NCBI GenBank assembly: GCA_039111635.1
Contig: JBCAQO010000007.1
Coordinates: 2,666,001-2,730,000, forward strand
DNA: 64,000 nucleotides
Reading direction: 5' to 3'
Source: Heterobasidion occidentale
Lineage: Eukaryota > Basidiomycota > Agaricomycetes > Russulales > Bondarzewiaceae
The notes beneath the pieces were generated by a model. The model was not told where the DNA came from and ran no database searches. It saw only the letters and a list, made by a program, of their open reading frames with translations. This document shows, piece by piece, positions 8,217 through 18,185 of the stretch; within the stretch, counting starts at the first letter, position 1, and each line of letters starts with the position of its first letter. The position numbers and the translations under genes are program-made.

Positions 8217-11200
8217 ATGAACAGTCACATTATTACCCCCATTCGACTTGACGTGCGATTAACAACTCGAGGAAGCGCTGGAGCCAGAGCCGCCATCGAC
8301 TCAGCATGCGAAGGGATTTGGTAAACGAGGGGTGGGTACAGAAGCACAATCTTCCCACTTATCCTTTAAACCGCCCCATCCGCGTTCACAACGTCGATGA
8401 CACCATCAACAAGGCAGGCCTCATTCGACGAGGCCTGGACGCGAATCTCACCGTCAAGGATAGACGGGGAAGAACTCACACCGAGCGCGTCCAGATGTTC
8501 ATCACCAATCTAGGGAAAGACAACATGCTCCTAGGAACAGATTGGTTGAAATACCACGACCCCTCCATCGGGTGGAGGCGCCGTGAAGTACACTTTGATC
8601 GATGCCCCAGAGATTGCCAACAACCATATGGGTTTACCAAGGCAAGGGAAGAGCCTACCAGGAAGGCATGGCTAGCGAAACTACGTGGTGACAAGATCCC
8701 CCAGCGGACAAAACCGCATCTTGTCTCAGAACCGGTAGGACCTTCGTGGACTTGGACTAAAGAACAATGGAGCCAAGTACCCGCGAAGGAATGGAAAACT
8801 CGGTTCATGGAGTTACTCGAGCACAAATCCCGACAACGCAAAGCTCGGAAATGGCTCGAGGAGCAAATAACCGAAAGGAAGGAACGCCGGCAAGCTCAGC
8901 AAAAAGCAGCCCAGGGCGAAGCTTCAGGGAAAGTCGCTGAAGAAGCACAAACACCGTCTGACTCCTCCGCAATGGATAGCGCAGGAGAACCCGTCATTAG
9001 GAAGGTAGCTCCAGAACCCTCGGGGTTCGCAAGCTTTGACGAAGACCTGGAGGAAGAAATCGACACCACTGACTTGAAAGGTCGGGTGCCGACAGAATAT
9101 CATTCTTACCTCGACATCTTCAGCGAACGACGATCGCAGAGGCTTCCCCAACATACAATATGGGACCACGCGATAAACCTCAAACCGTCTTTTGTACCCA
9201 GGCCCCGCGGATATTTCCCCTGAGCCCGGAAAAGCATGACGAGTTAGGGAAGTTTGTCAAAGAGCACCTTTCCAGAGGAACAATACGTCGGTCAACAGCA
9301 CATAGCGCGGCCTCTTTCTTTTTCGTAAGCAAGAAAGATGGGAAGCTCCGTCCGGTACAAGACTATCGTCACCTTAACGAACACACTATTCGAGACGTCA
9401 CCCCCCTGCCATTAATCCAAGAACTATTGGATATCATTAAAGGCGCAACGGTGTTCTCAAAGCTCGATGTTCGGTGGGGATATAACAACGTGCGCATCAA
9501 GAAAGGAGACGAGTCCAAGGCGGCCTTCGTCACACCCTTGGGACTCTTCGAACCTACAGTGATGTTCTTTGGGCTCTGTAATTCCCCGGGAACCTTCCAA
9601 GCCATGATGAACATGATCTTCCAAGAACTCATCCTGGCCCGGAAAATAGCGGTATATATGGACGACATCCTCATCTTCACGAAGACCACAGCGGAACACA
9701 TTGTGATTCTTCGGCGAGTCCTCCAAATCCTGCGCGACAACGATCTTTACCTCAAACCAGAGAAGTGCGAGTTCCACAAGGAGAAGCTGAACTACCTTGG
9801 GTACACGATCTCAAAAGACCACGTCGCTATGGAAGACTCGAAGATTGAAGCGATCTAGAAATGGCCCATCCCACACACAGTCTGAGACATCCGCTCTTTC
9901 TTAGGCCTAGGGAATTTTTACCGGTGATTCATTGACAAGTTTTCCTTGATTGCTCGGCCCCTGCACGACCTTACCAAGAAAGACATGAAATGGGACTGGA
10001 CCGTGGATTGCCAACAGGCTTTTGACCAATTGAAGAAAGCCTTCATCAGTCAACCCGTCCTACTATACCCTGACCCAATGTGCCCCTACCGGCCCGTCAC
10101 CAATGCCTCCCTCTCCACATATGGTGCAGTCCTCTTACAGGAAGGACCTGATAATGACTGGCACCCAGTGGCTTACCTCTTGGGATCATTTTCACCGCCC
10201 GAAAGGAATTACGACATGCATGACCGCGAACTCCTTGCAATCATCAAGGCACTGGAATACTGGAAACACTACCTCAAAGGCGCTCATCATCCCTTTGAGA
10301 TCTGGACAGACCATAAAAACCTAGAACACTTTAAGACGGCGCGCGACCTGTCAAGGCGACAAGCTCGCTGGAGTCTGTTTTTGTCCCGATTTGACTTCCA
10401 GCTCAGTTACAAGGCTGGAACTACTAATCATGCCGATGCTCTGTCCAGGCGTCCAGACCTTAGTGAGGGGGCGGAATCTGATAACAAGGCACAGACTCTA
10501 CTCCCGTCCAGATTTTTCGCCGAGTCCAGCGAAACTCTAGTAGAGCCAAGCGAAGGCATACACGTCAAAGCAACAGAACTCGTATCCTCGGACATCCTCT
10601 CCCTTATTCGACACTCGCGCTCGGAAAACGATTTGCTGGTTGATGTCGCCCTCAAGAAACTGCTGGAAAAAGGTCCAAACGCAATGAAGGGCGACCTAGG
10701 AAAATGGACACATGAAGAGGGCATTACAAGACGCGACGGTTACATATGCGTCCCAAAGGACGACCTCCTTCGACGAATGATTGTCAAAACGCACCATGAC
10801 ACTATGGCTACAGGACACCCGGGCCGAGCAAAGACCTTAGAATTGGTCCAACGCCATTACTGGTGGTCAAGCATGACCAAATTTGTACACGCATATGTGG
10901 ATGGATGTGCAGTTTGCCAATCTACCAAGAACCTTCCCCATAGGACCCATCCACCGATCCAACCGCTGGAAACCACAAACGTCCCTTGGCGCTTTATCTC
11001 CACCGACTTCGTGACAGACCTCCCAGAAAGCAGAGGCTACGACTCGATCAACGTGGTAGTCGATCAGGGTCTGTCAAAAGGAATAGTCATAACCCCGTGC
11101 AAGAAGACAATCACGGCCGAAGAAACCACGACGCTCTTCCAGGACAATGTGTTCAAACGATATGGCTTGCCAACCAAAGTGGTGTCCGACAGAGGTCCTC

Positions 11201-12065
11201 AATTCGCGGCAAAGTTCACAAGGGAACTATGGAAAGGAATGGGAATCACCCCTGCCCTCAGCACGGCTTACCACCCCCAAACGGACGGAGAAACAGAACG
11301 GGTAAACCAAGAGATCGAGCAATTCCTGCGAGTGTTCTGCAACTACCATCAAGATAACTGGGTAGACTTGATCCCCTTCGCAGAATTCTCCCACAATACC
11401 CGAAGACACTCCGCCACTGGGAAGTCGCCGTTTGAAGTCCTTTATGGGTTCAATCCACCATATTCGGTCGACTCAGCTCTGGAGACCAAGGTGCCCGCAG
11501 TAACTGAACGTTTGCGGCTAATCAAAGAAGTCCAAGAAGATGCGGCCGCAAGTCTACAAATAGCAGCGCAGCACGCCAAGGACCGGGACCTACACAGGAA
11601 ACTTCCGCAGTGGGAAGTAGGAACCTAAGTTTGGTTAGAAGGAACCCATATTCGGACGACTCATCCGAAATTCAAGCTGGCACCTAGACGCTATGGCCCC
11701 TTTTCAGTGATTGAAAGAATCGGTCCTCTGGCTTATCGGTTGGAAATACCCGAAAAATGGAAGATACACCCGTGTTTCATGCCTCCATACTCACGGAATA
11801 TCACGAGACAGAGGCCCACGGAAGGAACTTCCCCAGACCTGCCCCAGAGATCCTGAATGAAGAAGAGCACTACGAAGTGGAGGCCATTCTAGATTCAAGA
11901 CGCCAGGGACGAGGGACCAAGTACCTTGTCAAGTGGGTCGGATATTCCGAGGCCGATAACACTTGGGAACCCTTTGCCCTTCTCAAAGATACGGCCGACG
12001 AGGCGCTTCGTGAATTCCACGAAAGCTACCCAGACAAGCCCCGACCAGCGGCGATTAGGCTTTAG
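8217..12065 (+). pseudogene. pol: A1 Pol (protease-RT-RNase H-integrase-chromodomain), broken
   Basis: Collinear with the intact A2 frame 54250-58104. Lesions seen by comparison: a 1-nt loss near 8320 creating TAA, a 1-nt loss near 9201, CAG-to-TAG near 9856, two CGN-to-TGA changes between 9880 and 9930, CAA-to-TAA at 11626, and another 1-nt loss near 11770. The remaining open pieces are 8306-9223, 9160-9858, 9946-11628 and 11757-12065. They still show the RT box with YMDD (near 9655), RNase H, the integrase H2C2 finger and D,D,E residues, and the chromodomain (HYEVEAIL...YLVKWVGY...NTWEPF). Most nonsense changes are C-to-T. Confidence 0.93.
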
Positions 12066-12070
12066 AAAGA

Positions 12071-12079
12071 TATAAAAAG
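12071..12079 (+). promoter_or_regulatory. A1 internal TATA box upstream of ORF3
   Basis: TATAAAAAG lies 6 bp after the pol stop and 53 bp before the ORF3 ATG. A2 (58110) and the diverged A3 (50960, TATATAAGG) have a TATA box at the same distance, 52-53 bp, from ATG, although the surrounding bases differ. An internal promoter for ORF3 is inferred. Confidence 0.45.
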
Positions 12080-12123
12080 GGAGACACCCCTCCCTCTTTC
12101 AAAGCAAGAATCCTCCCCAGTAC

Positions 12124-13500
12124 ATGTCCGACCACTCCTCCCTTGATTACTCCCCTGGACGTGCCATGCTCATCGATGACGGGACTACCTCCTCCCCTTT
12201 AAGAAACCCCTCACCAGACATCATTCTGGCCGTGGCCAACCCCGACACTGGACGCCCTAGCCGAAGCAGCCGCCCAACGACTCCAGAAGGAGTTCCCGTA
12301 CAAATCAGTGTCCACCAAACCGCGCTCTCCGTCGAAGATCGAACGGGTTCCCGAGCCTCACCACGGTTTGAGAGAGCTCATGACGAGCACGATGAAGGAC
12401 GTCAAACAGAAGGAAGGCATGCTCCGTCAACGCCTCCGCGACCGACGTCAGCGTTGGCTCAAGGAGACGCAAGGCAAGAAACGAGAGGCGGAAGAAGACC
12501 AGGAAACCCTTCGGACCTGGCATCGCCTACAACTGCTGAGGCAGGTGTACAAGAACCAGCAACGGCTGGTACATCAGCTGCCAGGACCAGAGGGCCCCCT
12601 ACCAGTAGTCGAGATCTGCACCCCGGAGAGTTGGAAGGACTAGGAGACGCTCTACTCCAGCGCACCACCATCTCCGCGGTAATTCAGATGGCCACAGCGC
12701 TGGCCTTACAAAGGCTCGCTAACTTCTTCGCAGGGCAACCAGGAAGCGAGAGCGACGACATACCCCGACGCCTCGCTGACGCGAGCGACCAGGTCAGGCT
12801 TCTGGCCTATGCAGATGATCATAGGGCCGCCTCCTGGTACGCCCGAGGAAATAATGGGGCTTACGCCCTACTCATTCATCCGGACGAGTTCTCCTCCTTC
12901 ATCAATCTGGAGCTCCTACCCGCCCTCATCTCGCGCACCGACACAAGACACTCCTCCCACGCCCATCCCGTTCGGACTGACCCATTCCGCGTCCAGCCAT
13001 GGAGCGAAGCTAGCAGAGCGATACCGGCTACAAGTAGTCGAGACGCATCCACCCAGACCGAATACGTCTGGGCTACGGTCCAACGACAGGCACGAAGGGA
13101 CCGAGAGGCCCTTCCTCCCATATCGGCAGGACAATCCACCGGGCAGGACACAGGAGGCAGCAATGAGGAGCATCCTCCAAGGTACAGGAGGAATGAGGGA
13201 CGAGGGAGCCAGAGAACAAGGGCAACCCTTCAGCCCAGGCGAAGCAGTCCTAGAAGAACTCGACCAAGAGATTCGCCGACTCCAAACCATCCTCGAGATA
13301 ATCGACCTGAAGGAGCGCATCTACACATTGGTAGAAGAACTCCAATCCGCCAGCGCCCGACTCAGCGAACTACTTCCTGGACTCGAGCGGAACTAGACGC
13401 CTGGGACGAGGTCGAAGGCGACAATTATGACGACATCGACCCCTATTATCGGCCAGATGAAGGATATGGGGATTACGGAGACATTGGTGGAGGATATTAG
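12124..13500 (+). CDS. A1 ORF3a: post-pol frame of unknown function (458 codons)
   Basis: Not a recognised family. Segments conserved against A2 and A3 in this frame are the first about 40 residues (SSLDYSPGRAM...), a central block (ELEGLGDALL... LALQRLANFFAGQPGSE ... DQVRLLAYADDH ... LLIHPDEFSSFINLELLPAL), a block around TVQRQARRDREALPP, and the acidic Tyr/Gly-rich end (ELDAWDEVEG...DPYYRPDEGYGDYGDIGGGY). The stretches between these are Pro/Arg/Ser-rich and weakly conserved in this frame, and there conservation moves to frames +1 (12202-12643) and +2 (12809-13396). A2 carries TGA at its codon 394. It may be an accessory or structural protein with its own promoter. Confidence 0.6.
   Translation: MSDHSSLDYSPGRAMLIDDGTTSSPLRNPSPDIILAVANPDTGRPSRSSRPTTPEGVPVQISVHQTALSVEDRTGSRASPRFERAHDEHDEGRQTEGRHAPSTPPRPTSALAQGDARQETRGGRRPGNPSDLASPTTAEAGVQEPATAGTSAARTRGPPTSSRDLHPGELEGLGDALLQRTTISAVIQMATALALQRLANFFAGQPGSESDDIPRRLADASDQVRLLAYADDHRAASWYARGNNGAYALLIHPDEFSSFINLELLPALISRTDTRHSSHAHPVRTDPFRVQPWSEASRAIPATSSRDASTQTEYVWATVQRQARRDREALPPISAGQSTGQDTGGSNEEHPPRYRRNEGRGSQRTRATLQPRRSSPRRTRPRDSPTPNHPRDNRPEGAHLHIGRRTPIRQRPTQRTTSWTRAELDAWDEVEGDNYDDIDPYYRPDEGYGDYGDIGGGY
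12202..12643 (+). CDS. A1 ORF3b: overlapping coiled-coil frame (5' end broken)
   Basis: In the +1 frame relative to ORF3a. It encodes a charged helical stretch (LDALAEAAAQRLQKEF, LRQRLRDRRQRWLKET, EEDQETLRTWHRLQLL, VEICTPESWKD then TAG). A2 has the same frame from an ATG at 58214; in A1 a C-to-T change puts TAA near 12199, so the ATG-initiated version is broken. A3 differs from A2 in the last 60 bp at many third positions of this frame while the peptide is kept, which is strong evidence for past coding. Confidence 0.5.
12809..13396 (+). CDS. A1 ORF3c: overlapping frame with C-terminal heptad-like helix (195 codons)
   Basis: In the third frame, starting at ATG 12809. The first about 100 residues are Pro/Ser-rich and probably reflect coding in ORF3a, but the C-terminal part (QGTGGMRDEGAREQG, VLEELDQEIRRLQTILEI, LKERIYTLVEELQSASARL, SELLPGLERN) is conserved with mostly conservative changes in A2 and in the diverged copy at 62990-63128. 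It ends in TAG exactly where ORF3a resumes conserved coding (ELDAWDEVEG). No family recognised. Confidence 0.5.
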   Translation: MQMIIGPPPGTPEEIMGLTPYSFIRTSSPPSSIWSSYPPSSRAPTQDTPPTPIPFGLTHSASSHGAKLAERYRLQVVETHPPRPNTSGLRSNDRHEGTERPFLPYRQDNPPGRTQEAAMRSILQGTGGMRDEGAREQGQPFSPGEAVLEELDQEIRRLQTILEIIDLKERIYTLVEELQSASARLSELLPGLERN

Positions 13501-13599
13501 GAAAGGGAGTTGAGGAACCCCTGACCTTCAACAAGGTGCCGGAGAGGAAAGAACCCTCCGCACCACAGGTACCGGTTTCACGCACAGGACGCCGGAACG

Positions 13600-15260
13600 G
13601 ACGTCCTGCATGACGTTAAACTGTGAAAAGATAAGAAGGCAGGGGAAGTAACTGACCATTTCGTATTGCAGCCCTCCGGTCTCAAGATGAAGGACAAGCA
13701 TTCAACACTCTCGTTGTCAAGAGGTATTCTGACAAGCGAATCGGGTGTCCCGCTTGGATCCCCAGTTTTACAGGGCCCTTTCCGCATTAGGAGGCCCTTA
13801 GGATTCACAACATAACCTTGGTACTGGTACATGAATGATGCATGAATATTGGTGGGAAATCGTGTTGCATACCCACCGTTGGGGAACGGTGGATCAACCT
13901 CGCTGTCAAGGTCTGACAGGTGTCTTGGACGTCCCACTTTGGATCTCCGGTTTTACAGGGTCGTTTCCGCATTAGGGGACCCTATCAGCGATGCAGGAAC
14001 TGATGGCCGCACTCCATTAGTACCCAAAACGGAGAAAATACATCCACAACGATGTAAAACTACGAAAGGCTTGGTCTGCAATGACGATAAACTAGTTACC
14101 GTCCGGAACGACGCTAAAGCTACCAAGACCCTCGGAGCGTGGTTGTATTCTGGCAGACGGTGGAAGTGAGGGCCTCCACCGTTGCAGAACCCTGCCGACT
14201 AGGTCAAGGCGCTTCCATATTCCATACGCCCTACAGTAAAAGAATATGGGGTCGACACGGTTCAATTCCGTGCGAGGGGTTTGGGGACATGGAGCGGGTT
14301 GTCAGTCTTCCGACGACAAGACCACGACTACTCCATGGCGCGCCCATTCTACCCTTGAAGTCCGAAGCAAGGATTCCGCTTCAAGGGCCAGTCAAGAGGC
14401 AACTGGGATCGTGCCTCGTGTTTTCTCATCCGCAACGATGTAAAACTACGGTTGTCCGCAACGACGATAAACTACGAACGCCCTCCATGGCGTTAAACTA
14501 GGACTACCCTTTCATTACAGGGTCATGAGCAGTGTCCAAACATGAGATATGTTTTGGCACTGCTGCGTCCGCAAAGACGTTAAACTACCACTCCTTTCGG
14601 CAAAGGAGATGTCGATCGACATCGTTGTTGACACCACGATGTTGATCTAGTCCGCAATGACGATAAACTATTTACTCCTTCAAGTATAGGAGACGTGGTT
14701 GATGGTCACGACCTTGACCATCAACTAGTCCGAAATGACCTTAAACTACCCTCACCCCGGAGGATTAAATCTATCGAGGCTCGGGAGGTTCAAGCCAGGC
14801 GATAGCAGACGTCCGCAATGACTATAAACTAGTTGCCGTCCTTCATGACGATAAACTGAGCTGCCCTTCTGTCTACAGGGCCATGTGAGTCGTGTCAAAA
14901 TAGGCCTTCACGTCTATTCTCGCGACTCTACAAGTTATCCGGTTTGATATAGTATAAACCGTCACCATCCTTCCTCAATGGGAACCCTGTCAAGATGGCT
15001 GTACTTGGTCTAGGGCCCTATGTGCATCACCGATGAATGTTCCGGCGCACAGAAATGGTCTACCATCTTGTTTACAGGTACTCCTACGTTGGAAGATGGA
15101 TAGGTCCGCAACGACCTTGGCGTAAACTAGCAGGGCAGTCCGCAACGACTTATGTATAAACTAGCCTCAGTCCGCAACGACTTAAGGATAAACTAGCCGA
15201 TGTCCGCAAAGACGCAAAACTACGGACGTCCGGCACGACGTTAAACTACCAGGACATACC
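13600..15260 (+). repeat. A1 dispersed-motif region (GTCCGCAAnGAC...TAAACTA)
   Basis: About 17 copies of a motif close to GTCCGCAAYGAC, a spacer of 2-8 nt, then TAAACTA, for example near 14072, 14455, 14567, 14650, 14728, 14812, 15105, 15140, 15168 and 15229. All are in one orientation. The sequence between copies is unique and includes several short inverted repeats. It is present in A2 and in the right part of A3. No coding capacity or known RNA family recognised. Confidence 0.8.
14185..14282 (+). ncRNA. tRNA-like segment in the A1 3' tract (Pol III A/B-box-like)
   Basis: A perfect T-arm (CACGG TTCAATT CCGTG, 14256-14272; B box GGTTCAATTCC) lies downstream of a D-arm like that of type II tRNAs (GCC GACTAGGTCAA GGC, 14194-14210). 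Between them is an 8-bp stem CCATATTC/GAATATGG instead of an anticodon arm, and the acceptor stem is poor, so this is not a functional tRNA by inspection. It could be a tRNA-derived insertion or an RNA structural element. The arm is unchanged in A2 (60285-60301). Confidence 0.4.
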
Positions 15261-16055
15261 TTACGCTGACCCCGCATAATTATCGTCAAGGTGGATACCA
15301 TGGTCTATTCAAGAGACCATGGGGTTCAAAGTCTATTCTTCAAAGTCCTTACCTCGTGTCCAATACCCTTAGTGAAAAACAAACTCTGGACGAACACTCA
15401 ATCTCTAACCTGACAAGGCCACCGTATGGGGCTGACAGAGTTAGGGATCTTCAAAGGGGTCTTGCCGGACTCAAAACAAGTCAAGAAAAGTCTATTCTTG
15501 ATAGGTTGGTGGGCCTAAGCCTTTGTAAAGCGATCAACCCACACACCTGGAGTCCCCCTCGATACCGGAGATCAAGGAGATGAAGATCTATCCTGGAAAC
15601 ACTGAGACATGGCCTTCGGCCACTTTGGAAGAAGAACAACACACACCCATCCACAGAAGAGCTTCTATTTTCATCCTATAGAATCGTTTGCGGATACGAC
15701 ACCTTTCTGCATCGTCGCATCGATGACACTGGCTTATCAAACCTACCAGGGAGCCTGGTCGAGTAGCTGCCTATTGACTCTAGGAGTGTACTCACACAAA
15801 CGTGCAGTGAAGGAAGAACCCGGAGAAGGGACAGGGTATTGTGGCTATGCCCCGAACTTCAAATCAAACAGCTCAACGGAGAAGGAAAACTCCTAGGCGT
15901 TGTAAACGACGTAGGTCGGTCCTCGCCCCAGAAAACGAAGTGATATTGGGAAGACGCATCCCAATCTATTTTGACGACCAGCAAGCAATTGTATGTGGAA
16001 TGACGATGAAGCTCGTTTCTGCTCAAGCGAGTAGTCCCCTCAGGAGTTGGGACCT
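15261..16055. other. A1 3' untranslated tract between the motif region and the polypurine tract
   Basis: No gene supported. Short frames here (for example 15609-15896) are not conserved as protein relative to A2, where indels shift them. Confidence 0.6.
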
Positions 16056-16068
16056 AGAAAGGGGGTAA
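16056..16068 (+). other. A1 polypurine tract
   Basis: AGAAAGGGGGTAA sits directly before the 3' LTR and is identical in A2 (62089-62101). It is the expected plus-strand primer. Confidence 0.85.
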
Positions 16069-16689
16069 TGTTATGACTTGACCGATCGGGGCCCTTCGCG
16101 GCCGTGTCTAACCGATGGATCAAGCATCACATGCTAGGCGGCTCCACTACGGAGCGTACATCAAGGTATTCGGCATGTCCTTAGGAGCCGACAAGACCGA
16201 TGGTTCTTCAAGACGTCGGTAAAGGCTATATTGGAGGGACACGGGGCTCACAGAGTTCACACAGTAATGAGAGGCGTATTCACATGTCATGGGCTTAGGG
16301 CTTACGGGTAAGCACCTCGTCGCACCATGATGGATCAGTGCGACTGGAGAAGTACAAGAGTAGGCGCCGGAGAGAAAGACGGCGGCCACAGCTCTCCTAG
16401 GATGGAAACCTGGAGAAGCACACGGACTCTTACCCTATACCCTATACAGTATATAAGGCCCATAGAATAGGCTGAGGATCTTCAGTCTATTCTCTTCGTT
16501 CATTCGTATCTACGAATACGAACCTCTTCGTTCCCCCTGTATCTACACATACAGGATTCTTAGAGCCAATCATTATTCCCTCCTGTATCAACGCCTGATA
16601 CAGTCGAGACTTCATCCACCACTCAGTCCATTGTGCGACCTAGGGAAGGACCTGTTACTCTTGGGTTACTGAACGAGCAGTTCATAACA
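16069..16689 (+). repeat. A1 3' LTR (621 bp)
   Basis: Same length as the 5' LTR. The differences noticed are C/T near the 5' end (GATCGGGG versus GATTGGGG) and two changes around 16288-16307. Confidence 0.95.
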
Positions 16690-17483
16690 GCTAATATGTC
16701 CACAGCATCGTAGAGTTGTAGACTCCAATGAATAAAGACAATTGATTGTCTTTGTGCTCTTTGAAGGAATTTGGGGTCGCTGTCTGCTTTGTCCTCGAAG
16801 AGGTTGAGAAGATGATCTTCGAGGTCCTCTCAGTGATGAGGCGGAACTGGATAATCTTCTCCTGTCCAACAGATGACACTAGGGGGTGTCCAACTGAGAA
16901 CGCAGAAGGCGGCGAGGTCGGTGTAGTAGTGGGTGAATAGAGAGAGAGAAGAGAAGGGAGACAAAGCCAGTGCATCGTCAGACCGTGTAAAGGAGTCTCA
17001 GATCTGACAGAGATCATGAAGTGTGGGCTAGGAAGGTAGCCAGACATCGGGCACAGTGCAGAGATCAAGTGTATTACAAGTGAACAAGCTAAGCTTTTTA
17101 GAAGCTCATCTCGCCTATTTATACAAAGAAGTATCTAGGGCCGGATCAAGATCTGGTCTGTGCACTTCTCAGGTACCGAAGTAAACAATCAAGATCTGTA
17201 AGCGAAGATGCATCATTAATCTAAGTATAGTACAAGATCACTAATGTTTGTCCACATCCATATCAAATGTCTGGCTGCATCATGATCAATCAGGAACCAG
17301 GAACCAGGTCAGGAACAAATGTCCATCCACATCAAGAACCAGGAACTGTGAGTAAGTGTTCATGCAGTTAGCATGTTGATAGTAATGAGTCAATGATATC
17401 AGTCCGAGTCCAAGTCACATCCAAAGTACTTGACCAACCCATCGACTCACGTGTGAAGCATGTGTTAGGACGTGGTCCTAATA
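16690..17483 (-). repeat. Family C LTR (minus strand), right piece
   Basis: Continuation of the LTR that starts at 5778; GCTAA is duplicated at the A1 junction. Read on the minus strand it contains the LTR open frame discussed at 22874-23158, with one CGA-to-TGA change. Its outer end reads CCTAATA instead of CCTAACA. Confidence 0.85.
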
Positions 17484-17611
17484 GTAGTAGAGTGGGCTGT
17501 GCACAAACAGAAGTCACACAAAAGGGTTGGGCAGCACACAATAATGTCTGTTGATGCAATGCTAACCTGAGATTAACTCAGATTTACTCTGATGCCATTT
17601 TAGGCCTAATT

Positions 17612-17791
17612 ACATGTTATTTTTTCACTCAAAAAATTGGCCACCCCCATTTTACCATGGGAACTTCCATAAAGGGCATTTTTCGACTCCTTTTGCTTTC
17701 CTGAGTCTAAATCTGAACTCAGTTTGTCCTAAAAAAAATCCACCTAGGGAGTTAGCAAAATTGTTGACTTTGCTTGTCCAGCACTGTACAT
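17612..17791. repeat. Right-end fragment of the same inverted-repeat element as 5097-5402
   Basis: CTCAAAAAATTGGCCACCCC... through to AAAATTGTTGACTTTGCTTGTCCAGCACTG, ending in TA. The terminal about 30 bp are the reverse complement of 5099-5128. No left end was found next to it. Confidence 0.5.
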
Positions 17792-18185
17792 ACGGCAGGC
17801 AAGGCTGGGTGGGGGCCAACATCAGCCAATATCTCCACATGACATAGCCATCACAAATTTATTTTAGAGGTCTCATGAATTCCCAGTAATAGTTGGGGAT
17901 GATTTTCCATCAGTCTATGTGTTTCCCTTGAGGAATCATAACAAGTATGACACTCTAGATCTAAGATATACAGAGATCTTGCATGAGTAAGTGACCATGT
18001 TGTCTTGTTGACGCAAAATCTTACCGACACTTCCCACAGACTCCCACAGAACGATTGTCTTCTGTTGTCTTCTGTTTAGGTCAGCATCTAGAGACTAAAA
18101 AGGAAGCATGATATAGCAATGCCGGCGATTGCCATAGGTGCCAGATCGAGTCACCCAGCTTGGCGAATACTTGTTGCAACCCGAC
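17792..18185. other. 5' region of the tyrosyl-tRNA synthetase gene
   Basis: No separate gene seen. It contains the presumptive promoter and 5' UTR. No clear TATA box. Confidence 0.45.

Larger units (their letters stand above)
5834..16689 (+). mobile_element. Ty3/Gypsy chromovirus, family A, copy A1 (10.86 kb, full length)
   Basis: Two 621-bp LTRs (5834-6454 and 16069-16689) differ at about three positions, and a 5-bp target duplication GCTAA (5829-5833 / 16690-16694) marks insertion into a family C LTR. Order: LTR, primer site, gag with zinc knuckle, pol (protease, reverse transcriptase, RNase H, integrase, chromodomain), ORF3 region, about 2.5 kb of non-coding repeats, polypurine tract, LTR. 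Gag from the ATG at 6925 is open, but pol has several stops and frameshifts relative to copy A2, so A1 cannot move on its own. The post-pol ORF3 and the long 3' tract make the element about twice the length of a typical fungal chromovirus. Confidence 0.96.

Noticed and set aside
12876..13320. Minus-strand frames of 95-134 codons in ORF3
   Set aside because: Shadows of the GC-rich plus-strand coding; not conserved as protein in A3.
13600..15260. CRISPR-like array
   Set aside because: Eukaryotic context; repeats are irregularly spaced, variable and part of a retrotransposon 3' tract.
5097..17791. One DNA transposon split by a family C LTR, itself split by A1 (three-level nesting)
   Set aside because: The left piece already contains the subterminal block seen at the right end, in the same orientation, so two separate copies are more likely.
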